Shown one piece after another: positions 1-5,237 of a DNA stretch of 5,237 bases; positions within the stretch are counted from its first letter, which is position 1; the number at the start of each line of letters is the position of its first letter. Source of the stretch: Rhizobium sp. Q54. GTDB lineage: Bacteria; Pseudomonadota; Alphaproteobacteria; SMXS01. Position numbers and translations under genes: made by a program. Where the stretch lies: assembly GCA_945872035.1 (NCBI GenBank), contig CAMBYA010000194.1, forward strand, positions 1 to 5,237. Direction: 5' to 3'. The notes under the pieces were generated by a model. The model saw only the letters and a program-made list of their open reading frames with translations. It had not been told where the DNA came from and did not search any database.

Positions 1-1184
1 GCCGCGCGCCGGCCGAGAAGCTCGTCGCGGACGCCGTCGATCAGCATCTGGCGGGTGCGCTCGACAATGTCGTTGAGGTTGGGTGTATGGGCAAACATGC
101 CCGCGGCCTTTTCACGCAACTCGGCCATGCTGGGCATGGTCGGCACGTGGATGGCGTGGAACAGCTCGTCGAGATCATGCCGCAAGTGCTCCATCTTCTC
201 GTCGAGCTGGTGATGCCAACGGTCGACCAGTTCGGCCAGCTCGTGCTGGACGTGGCCGCGCTTTTCGGCGAGACGCGCGCGCAGGTCGGCGGCGATGCTT
301 TCCACCTGGAAGCTGGCGGCGAGTTGTCCCGCCGCCTTCTCGACCAAGGCTGGCGTCAGCTTCTGGTCGTACTGGATGGCGCGTTCGGACGGCATGCGCA
401 GATCCCAGACCAGGCCGACTGCCGCCATGGCGCGCAGCACGTAGAAGCTGATGTCGATCTCGTACCAGCGGAAGCCCTGGCGGACCGAGCCCTGGTAATG
501 GTGATGATTGTTGTGCCAGCCCTCGCCGAAGGTGAGCAGCGCCAGCCACCAGTTGTTGCGTGACTGGTCGCCGGTCACATAGCGCCGGCTGCCGTGAACA
601 TGGGCCAGCGAGTTGATGGCGAAGGTGGCGTGCCAGCACAGCACGGTCGACCACAGGAAACCGACGACCAGACCGGACCAGCCGGCCAGCAGCCAAACCG
701 CGAAGCCGCTGATGATCGCCGGCAGATACGGATGGCGCTCGAGCCACCGCAGTTCGGGATATTTGGCCAGGTCGGGCACCAGGCTCAAATCCGTGGTGTC
801 ATAACGGTCGCTGAAGATCCAGCCCACATGGGAATAGACAAAGCTGCGCCGCACGGGGGAATGCACATCCTCGGGACCATCGGAAAAGCGATGATGGTGG
901 CGGTGGGTGCCCGCCCACCACAGGATGCCGCGCTGGGCCGAACTCTGCGCCAGGAAGCCGAGAATGAACGCCATCGGCCGGCTGGTCTTGTAGGTCTTGT
1001 GGGAGAAATAGCGATGATAGCCGCCGGTCACGCCGAACATGCGCGCCGCGTAAAGTCCCGCGCAGAGCAGCAGGTCGGCGACGGAAACGCCGGTCCAGAT
1101 AGCGGCCAGGCAAGCTACATGCGCGAGAATGAAGGGAATTGTGGTGCCGAGCAGGTAGCGCTCTTGGCTTTGGTCGCGGCTCAT
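1..1184 (-). CDS. Membrane acyl-CoA/acyl-lipid delta-9-type fatty acid desaturase, partial (3' end beyond left edge)
   Basis: Integral-membrane di-iron desaturase that uses O2 and an electron donor to put a cis double bond (probably delta-9) into a saturated acyl chain. The frame reads 394 codons from an ATG at 1184 and is still open at the left edge. The three family histidine boxes are present: HRYFSH (residues 57-62), HRHHH followed by RFSD (94-102) and HNNHHHY (224-230). N191 and H195 in NSLAHVHG match the extra Asn and His metal ligands known from stearoyl-CoA desaturases. Hydrophobic segments lie near 13-53, 73-90, 154-190 and 246-260. After about residue 268 comes an unusually long charged helical tail, rich in Leu, Glu, His and Arg, that is still running at the edge. 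An in-frame TGA at 1200-1202 leaves this ATG as the first possible start; no convincing ribosome-binding site is visible. A promoter candidate lies upstream at 1282-1309. The family is certain; substrate (acyl-CoA or phospholipid acyl chain) and regiospecificity are inferred. Confidence 0.95.
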   Translation of the reverse strand, partial: MSRDQSQERYLLGTTIPFILAHVACLAAIWTGVSVADLLLCAGLYAARMFGVTGGYHRYFSHKTYKTSRPMAFILGFLAQSSAQRGILWWAGTHRHHHRFSDGPEDVHSPVRRSFVYSHVGWIFSDRYDTTDLSLVPDLAKYPELRWLERHPYLPAIISGFAVWLLAGWSGLVVGFLWSTVLCWHATFAINSLAHVHGSRRYVTGDQSRNNWWLALLTFGEGWHNNHHHYQGSVRQGFRWYEIDISFYVLRAMAAVGLVWDLRMPSERAIQYDQKLTPALVEKAAGQLAASFQVESIAADLRARLAEKRGHVQHELAELVDRWHHQLDEKMEHLRHDLDELFHAIHVPTMPSMAELREKAAGMFAHTPNLNDIVERTRQMLIDGVRDELLGRRA

Positions 1185-1261
1185 CCGGAAACAGGTCTTT
1201 CAGCGGAGAATGTGGCCTGGTCCCGGGAACGCGCCCTCTCGCTGGCAGCAAGTCTCCTGGA

Positions 1262-1303
1262 GGATCGGCGATCCGGTCCCCTATATAGGATCGAAAGCCG
1301 ATC
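1262..1303. promoter_or_regulatory. Two GATCG/CGATC inverted repeats flanking the desaturase -10 element (possible operator pair)
   Basis: The first repeat, 1262-1274, has perfect 6-bp arms (GGATCG and CGATCC) around a single central base. The second, 1289-1303, has perfect 5-bp arms (GATCG and CGATC) around a 5-base loop (AAAGC). Their centres are 28 bp apart. The first covers the predicted transcription start and the second fills almost all of the -35/-10 spacer. That placement suits a dimeric repressor. In other bacteria, TetR-family regulators such as DesT and FabR control unsaturated fatty acid genes, but no regulator gene is visible here and the binding protein is unknown. An RNA hairpin or chance are the alternatives. 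Confidence 0.35.
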
Positions 1304-1309
1304 TCTCAA
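1282..1309 (-). promoter_or_regulatory. Candidate sigma70-type promoter for the desaturase gene
   Basis: On the minus strand, TTGAGA (1304-1309, 5 of 6 matches to TTGACA) is followed after 16 bp by TATATA (1282-1287). Reading one base earlier gives CTATAT, the -10 form common in alphaproteobacteria. Transcription would begin near 1275, leaving a leader of about 90 nt before the desaturase ATG. The -35 box starts five bases beyond the TRAP permease stop codon, so the desaturase can be transcribed independently. Called by eye from consensus only. Confidence 0.5.
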
Positions 1310-1313
1310 AACA

Positions 1314-3680
1314 TTATTGCGGTAGATGCTCCGCTCGCCGGGTGCGCAGCCAGTGCAGGGCGAGTCCTGCTGCGAGCAGCAAGGCGCCGGCCATGTCCGC
1401 ATAGACATCGGCGGCAAGCAAGAGCGCGCCGCCCAGCGTGCATAGAACCCGCTCGGCCCTGTTGGCGGCACCCCGCGCGTACCCTGTAAGGCCGACGCAC
1501 AGTCCGGCGAGCGCCATGCAGGAGGTTCCGGTCACCAGCAGGATGTCCAGCCAGTCGGTAACGGTCGAGGGCGCGCCGCCATCCGCGTTGAGCGCTAACA
1601 GCCCCAAGCCGTCGGCAGTCAGGCAGAACATCACCGGCACGAGGAATGCGGGCAGCGTGTATTTCCAGGCCTGCAGCATGGTTCGGAAGGGCGTGCCGCC
1701 GGTGATCGCCGAGGCGGCGAAGGGCGCCAGCGCCGTCGGCGGCGACACGTCGGCCAGAACAGCGTAGTAGAACATGAACATGTGCGCCGCCGGCTCCGGG
1801 ATGCCGACACTGGTCAACGCTGGCACCAGCATGACCGCGGCGATGATGTAGCTCGCGGTTACCGGCACGGCGGTGCCCAGCACCCACATGGCGAGCGCCG
1901 CCAGCAGGATCACCGCCAGCCGGTCGCCGCCGCCCACATTGACAATGATCGACGAGATGGTGAGGCCAAGGCCGGTCAGGTTGACCACCGACACGATGAT
2001 GCCCGCGCAGGCGCAGGTTGCAAGAATCCCAAGGGTCGACAGCGCGCCCTCGGTCAGCGCCTCGATCATCCGGGTACTCTCCGGCTTGGGCTCGGCGCCC
2101 CGGCGCAGCGACCGGAACGCTTCCAAGCCGGCATAGGCGGTCGCCGCCGCCATGACCCAGAACGCGGTCACCGACAACCGTCCGTCGAACAGTTCGCCCA
2201 GGCCGTGCGCCGCCGCGAGACCGGACACTCCGTAGACGTATGACACGAGGCCTGCTGCGAGCCCCGCCCCGAGGGCCTTCGGACTCACCAGGCGGGTCTC
2301 CGGCCTCACCATGGACAACAGGAAGGCGATGGCGACCGACCAGAACACGGCCATGAACGCCGAAAAGCCCAGGATCAGGAACACCGCGATCGCCGCCAGC
2401 GACAGGAAGTGATAGCCGTAGCGCAGGGTGAGATGCCACAGCGCCGCGTCCGACGTCTTAACCGCCTTGACGTTCAGCCTGCGGGCGTCGGCCTCGGTCA
2501 TCAGCCAGCACGACAGGTAGTACAGCAGCGTCGGTATGGTGGCGTAGATCAGGATCTGCAGGTAGTCGACGTCCAGGTACTCGGCGATGATGAACGCCAC
2601 CGCGCCCAGGGTCGGCGGCGACAGGGTCGCGCCGATGCCTGCCGCCGACAGCATGCCGCCGGCCACGTTGGGCGGATAACCGCTGCGCTTGAGCATGGGC
2701 CAGGCCAGCGACGCGAGCGTCACCGTCGTCGCGACGCCGGAGCCCGAGACCGTGCCCAGCAGAAAGCCCGAGGCAACCACCGCCCGCCCAGGCGCCGACG
2801 GCGACGGCTTCTTGCCGAACAGGGCGAAGGCCCAGTCGATGAAGAACTGCCCTGCCCCGCCCCGGGCCAGCACCGCGCCGTAAATCGAGAACAGGATGAT
2901 GAAGGTCACGGCCACCTCGACCGGCGTGGCGAAGATGCCTTCGAGGGTCAGGAAGTTCTGGCCTATGATCCGGTTGAGCGAGAAGCCACGATGGTCGAAT
3001 GGCTCCGGAATCAGCGGACCGAGATAGCAATAGGCCAGGAACAGTACCGCGATGGCCGGGAGAATCCAGCCGACCGCGCGGCGCGCGCCCTCCAGCACCA
3101 GCATGATCAGCACCGCGCCCAGCACGATCTCGTCCGGCGTCGGGCGCGTGGGCCGCGTCTTATATGTCTCGATGTTCAGCGACAGATAGAGCGCCGTCCA
3201 CAGCGCCAGACCGACGAATATCCAGTCCATGGGCCGAATACGCCCGAAAAACCGGCTCATGACCGCGACCGGATAAAGCGCGAAGCACAACGCGAAGACG
3301 ATGGCGACGCCGCTCGCGAACAGGCTCTTGTCGAGCAGCTTGCTCTCATGGATGGCAAAGCCGATCAGGGCGATTGCCAGCGCCGACGTTGCCCACTCCT
3401 CGATAGTGGGACGGCGCGTCCGCAGTTCCTTGCCCCGCAGCAGCGGATGGCGAAGGATCACGATCGCCAGCGAGATGGCGAGGAAGCTGGCGCGGTAAAC
3501 CGTGGTGTTGACCGAGAACTGGGTCCAGTAGAGCGCGTAGCAGGACAGGCCGAACGCCACCGCGCCCGTGGCCCATTTCAGCCAGCCATAGGTGTCGCCG
3601 GGATCCTCGTCGTGGGAGAGCCGCTCCAGCTCCTCTTCGGAAAGCGGAACGGCATCGTCCCGCACGACGGGACTGCTCAC
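1314..3680 (-). CDS. TRAP transporter fused permease (4TM/12TM, DctQM-type), TAXI-associated
   Basis: Membrane component of a tripartite ATP-independent periplasmic transporter, in which the small (DctQ-like) and large (DctM-like) subunits are one 788-residue chain, as is usual for TAXI systems. It would take solute from the partner binding protein and import it with a cation gradient. The N-terminal 30 residues are acidic and cytosolic-looking. Hydrophobic segments near 33-170 form the small-subunit part. The DctM-like core follows and contains two related halves: GTVSGSG (309-315) with LSPPTLGAVAF (353-363), and GTAVPVTASYI (602-612) with AHMFMFYYAVLADVSPPTA (632-650). Three further hydrophobic segments close the protein (about 711-778). 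The start is GTG at 3680, overlapping the upstream stop codon as GTGA; the next Met is residue 141, so no ATG start is reasonable. A weak Shine-Dalgarno, AAGGGC (3689-3694), lies 8 nt upstream. No separate DctQ gene is present or needed. The substrate cannot be read from sequence. Confidence 0.96.
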   Translation of the reverse strand: MSSPVVRDDAVPLSEEELERLSHDEDPGDTYGWLKWATGAVAFGLSCYALYWTQFSVNTTVYRASFLAISLAIVILRHPLLRGKELRTRRPTIEEWATSALAIALIGFAIHESKLLDKSLFASGVAIVFALCFALYPVAVMSRFFGRIRPMDWIFVGLALWTALYLSLNIETYKTRPTRPTPDEIVLGAVLIMLVLEGARRAVGWILPAIAVLFLAYCYLGPLIPEPFDHRGFSLNRIIGQNFLTLEGIFATPVEVAVTFIILFSIYGAVLARGGAGQFFIDWAFALFGKKPSPSAPGRAVVASGFLLGTVSGSGVATTVTLASLAWPMLKRSGYPPNVAGGMLSAAGIGATLSPPTLGAVAFIIAEYLDVDYLQILIYATIPTLLYYLSCWLMTEADARRLNVKAVKTSDAALWHLTLRYGYHFLSLAAIAVFLILGFSAFMAVFWSVAIAFLLSMVRPETRLVSPKALGAGLAAGLVSYVYGVSGLAAAHGLGELFDGRLSVTAFWVMAAATAYAGLEAFRSLRRGAEPKPESTRMIEALTEGALSTLGILATCACAGIIVSVVNLTGLGLTISSIIVNVGGGDRLAVILLAALAMWVLGTAVPVTASYIIAAVMLVPALTSVGIPEPAAHMFMFYYAVLADVSPPTALAPFAASAITGGTPFRTMLQAWKYTLPAFLVPVMFCLTADGLGLLALNADGGAPSTVTDWLDILLVTGTSCMALAGLCVGLTGYARGAANRAERVLCTLGGALLLAADVYADMAGALLLAAGLALHWLRTRRAEHLPQ
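3677..3680 (-). promoter_or_regulatory. GTGA stop/start overlap coupling the binding protein to the permease
   Basis: The TGA of the binding-protein gene and the GTG of the permease gene share four bases. Such overlaps commonly let the terminating ribosome restart, fixing the ratio of the two products. The GTG start and the modest AAGGGC upstream site suggest that the permease is made at a lower level than the receptor, as expected for a TRAP system. Confidence 0.8.
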
Positions 3681-4693
3681 TTCATGGCGCCCTTGGCGCG
3701 GTAGAATTTCTCGGCCGCCGGATGGAACGGCACGGCGGTCTTCGCCGCAGCGCCGGCCAGTGTCAGCTTGCGCGCCTCGGGATGGATTTTCTGCACGTCG
3801 ACCAGATTGCCGAAGATGGTGGTGAGCACCCGCGTGACCGTCTCGTCGGCCAGTTCGCCCGAAACCACCAGCACGTTCGAGACTCCGAGACCGGTGACCG
3901 CCTTGGCCTGGCCTTCATAGACGTTGGCCGGAAGGGTCATGGGACGATAAAGGCCGGGCCACTTCTTCTCCATGACCGCCAACTCCTTGCCGGTCGGAAT
4001 GAAGGTGAGCGGCGGCTGGCCGCTGGCGGCGAGATCCTTGACCGCCGAGGTCGGGATGCCGCCGATCCAGAACATACCGGCGATCTTGCCGTCCTTCAGC
4101 GCGCCGACGGATTCGGCGACACTGAGATTGTCGCGGATCACGTCCTTCATCGGGTTGAGGCCAGCGGCGGCGAGCACGCGGTCGGCGATGGCTTCGGTCG
4201 ACGATCCCGCCGAGCCGACCGAGATACGCTTGCCCTTCAGGCCCGCAACGCTGGTGATGCCGGATGAGGCACTGACGATCACATGCATGAAGCTGTCATA
4301 CAGCACCGCCAGCACCTTGGTATCCAGCGCGCCCACGTCCTTGTAGGCGCCGACGCCCTTGGTGGCGTCATAGGCGGAATCGATGGTCGAGAAGCCGATA
4401 TCAGCCTCCTCGCCCAGCAGCTTGATGTTGTCGACCGAGCCGCCCGTGACCTGGGCGGTCGCCTGGATGTCCTTGCCCTTCTCGGTCAGCACCTTCGCCA
4501 GGCCGCCGCCATAGGGATAGAAAACGCCGCCGGTGCTGCCGGTCACCACCGTGAGCCGCAGCCGTGCCGCCCAGGCCATGGAGGGAAGGCCGATCAGGCC
4601 AGCCGCCGTCAGTCCGGCGCCGACCTGCAGCAGCTTGCGGCGCGATACGGCAAAGTTTGCAAGGGAACTGGTCTTCTTCACGGAGGCATCCAT
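3677..4693 (-). CDS. TAXI-family TRAP transporter solute-binding protein, with Tat-type signal peptide
   Basis: Periplasmic receptor that binds the solute and docks on the permease encoded just downstream. From the ATG at 4693 it has 338 residues, normal for TAXI proteins. SRRKLLQ (17-23), the hydrophobic stretch 24-40 and an AWA-A cleavage site (42/43) form a twin-arginine-like export signal. Family landmarks: [18 protein letters not shown] (52-69) just after the signal; a Gly-Ser/Asn stretch (84-89) leading to [15 protein letters not shown] (96-110); [18 protein letters not shown] (151-168), the second-lobe ligand loop; and a C-terminal [13 protein letters not shown] (323-335). The gene ends in TGA overlapping the permease GTG by 4 bp, so the two are an operon and probably translationally coupled. 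A TTG at 4705 would add four residues (342 in all), and an in-frame TGA at 4715-4717 rules out anything longer. The ATG is preferred because neither site has a clear Shine-Dalgarno. Some characterised TAXI proteins bind glutamate or 2-oxoglutarate, but the ligand here is unknown. Confidence 0.95.
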   Translation of the reverse strand: MDASVKKTSSLANFAVSRRKLLQVGAGLTAAGLIGLPSMAWAARLRLTVVTGSTGGVFYPYGGGLAKVLTEKGKDIQATAQVTGGSVDNIKLLGEEADIGFSTIDSAYDATKGVGAYKDVGALDTKVLAVLYDSFMHVIVSASSGITSVAGLKGKRISVGSAGSSTEAIADRVLAAAGLNPMKDVIRDNLSVAESVGALKDGKIAGMFWIGGIPTSAVKDLAASGQPPLTFIPTGKELAVMEKKWPGLYRPMTLPANVYEGQAKAVTGLGVSNVLVVSGELADETVTRVLTTIFGNLVDVQKIHPEARKLTLAGAAAKTAVPFHPAAEKFYRAKGAMK

Positions 4694-4756
4694 CGTCGTG
4701 GCCAAGGTGTACCGTCACTAAAGCACAGCGGAACCCCGGAGTCAGTTCAACATTAG

Positions 4757-4786
4757 CGTGGCATTGCATTGCCGGCGGCCCTATAT
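4757..4786 (+). promoter_or_regulatory. Candidate promoter for prfC
   Basis: CTATAT at 4781-4786 matches the alphaproteobacterial -10 form. A poor -35, CGTGGC (4757-4762, 4 of 6 to CTTGAC), lies 18 bp upstream. Transcription would start roughly 25 nt before the prfC ATG. The -10 is convincing and the -35 is not, so this is tentative. Confidence 0.35.
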
Positions 4787-4811
4787 GTGCGCCCGACCCA
4801 AACGGCATTGC
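4760..4811 (+). repeat. Three direct copies of GCATTGC upstream of prfC
   Basis: GCATTGC occurs at 4761-4767, again overlapping by two bases at 4766-4772, and at 4805-4811. The first and third copies extend to GGCATTGC (4760-4767 and 4804-4811). They bracket the CTATAT -10 candidate in the divergent region between the TAXI-TRAP operon and prfC. This may be a regulator site or chance; the sequence alone does not decide. Confidence 0.3.
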
Positions 4812-4818
4812 GAGACCG

Positions 4819-5237
4819 ATGACGGATTCCAGCATGGCCGCCGCGGTGCGGGAGCGAAACGGCTCCGCCCCCTATGCCTCGCGGCGGACCTTCGCGATCA
4901 TTTCCCACCCGGACGCGGGCAAGACCACGCTGACCGAAAAGCTGCTGCTGTTCGGCGGCGCGATCCGGCTCGCCGGCAACGTCCGCGCCCGTGGCGAGCG
5001 GCGACGCACCCAGTCGGACTGGATGGAGATCGAGCGCGCCCGCGGCATCTCCATCACCAGCTCGGTGATGACCTTCGAACGCGACGGCATCACCTTCAAC
5101 CTGCTCGACACGCCAGGCCACCAGGATTTCTCCGAGGACACCTACCGGACGCTGACCGCCGTGGATTCGGCGATCATGGTGATCGACGCTGCCAAGGGCA
5201 TCGAGGCCCAAACCCGCAAGCTGTTCGAGGTATGCCG
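4819..5237 (+). CDS. prfC: Peptide chain release factor 3 (RF3), N-terminal part; 3' end beyond right edge
   Basis: Translational GTPase of the cytoplasm that removes RF1 or RF2 from the ribosome after peptide release. The visible 139 codons are the first quarter or so of a protein that is normally about 530 residues. The GTP-binding elements are in order: the P-loop SHPDAGKTT (29-37), in which HPDAGKTT is the RF3-type form; switch I with T80 in RGISITSSV (75-83); and switch II DTPGH (97-101). The RF3 signature stretches [12 protein letters not shown] (38-49), SDWMEIE (66-72) and [16 protein letters not shown] (103-118) separate it from EF-G and LepA. The ATG at 4819 is the first standard in-frame start; M6 (4834) is a shorter alternative. 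About 20 residues precede the conserved RRTFAIISH, slightly more than in the E. coli protein. The ribosome-binding site is weak (GAGA, only 3 nt away). It is transcribed away from the TAXI-TRAP operon. Confidence 0.97.
   Translation, partial: MTDSSMAAAVRERNGSAPYASRRTFAIISHPDAGKTTLTEKLLLFGGAIRLAGNVRARGERRRTQSDWMEIERARGISITSSVMTFERDGITFNLLDTPGHQDFSEDTYRTLTAVDSAIMVIDAAKGIEAQTRKLFEVC

Noticed and set aside
799..1251. Minus-strand frame whose TTG start follows an AGGAG at 1254-1258, possibly an upstream gene or frameshifted desaturase start
   Set aside because: The spacing from AGGAG to the TTG is only about two bases, the product is Arg/Pro-rich and motif-free, and the desaturase frame is intact from 1184 with no frameshift needed.
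1185..1316. Rho-independent terminator after the TRAP permease
   Set aside because: The hairpin-forming repeats here lack a following T-run on the minus strand and overlap the promoter elements instead.
594..1325. Plus-strand open frame of 243 codons, and another at 87-563
   Set aside because: Both lie opposite the desaturase frame, which carries all three histidine boxes. The plus-strand products resemble no family and are antisense shadows.
1306..2439. Minus-strand frame of 377 codons inside the TRAP permease region
   Set aside because: It is an alternate-frame reading of the permease gene with Arg/Gly-rich, non-membrane composition. The 788-codon frame explains the region.
2409..3704. 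Plus-strand open frame of 431 codons opposite the TRAP permease
   Set aside because: Its product is a low-complexity run of Arg, Gln, Asp, Gly and His with no fold or motif, as expected from the mirror of a GC-rich gene. The minus-strand frame has unmistakable TRAP motifs across the same bases.
4722..4750. Possible minus-strand promoter for the TAXI-TRAP operon (TTGAAC, 17 bp, TGTGCT)
   Set aside because: The -10 matches only 3 of 6 consensus positions and the start would fall about 22 nt before the ATG. Too weak to list as a feature, though the operon must have a promoter near here.
4753..5211. Minus-strand frame of 152 codons opposite prfC
   Set aside because: The plus strand encodes a clear RF3 GTPase with P-loop and switch motifs; the reverse frame is a shadow.

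Overview
The window is GC-rich DNA with tightly packed genes. The RF3 sequence, the TAXI-TRAP transporter and CTATAT-type -10 elements all fit an alphaproteobacterium, perhaps a Rhodospirillales or Rhizobiales relative. That placement is inferred from recognised sequence features; no search was run. There is no sign of a mobile element, CRISPR array, tRNA or rRNA.

Layout from left to right: (1) a membrane delta-9-type fatty acid desaturase on the minus strand, cut by the left edge, with 394 codons visible; (2) a 129-bp gap holding a good promoter candidate for the desaturase, bracketed by two GATCG/CGATC inverted repeats; (3) a two-gene minus-strand operon encoding a TAXI-type TRAP transporter, in which the solute-binding protein (about 3677-4693) comes first and overlaps by 4 bp a 788-residue fused 4TM/12TM permease (1314-3680); (4) a roughly 113-125-bp divergent intergenic region with a CTATAT -10 candidate and three GCATTGC copies; (5) the first 139 codons of prfC (release factor 3) on the plus strand, cut by the right edge.

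The binding protein carries a twin-arginine signal and should capture a small, probably carboxylate-bearing, solute in the periplasm. It would deliver the solute to the fused permease for ion-coupled uptake. The desaturase downstream has its own likely promoter, so it is probably an independent unit acting on membrane lipid unsaturation. prfC is a housekeeping translation gene facing the other way.

Nothing here looks like a novel multi-gene system. The points most worth a second look are the paired inverted repeats over the desaturase promoter, the long helical C-terminal extension of the desaturase, and the Tat-type signal on the TAXI protein.
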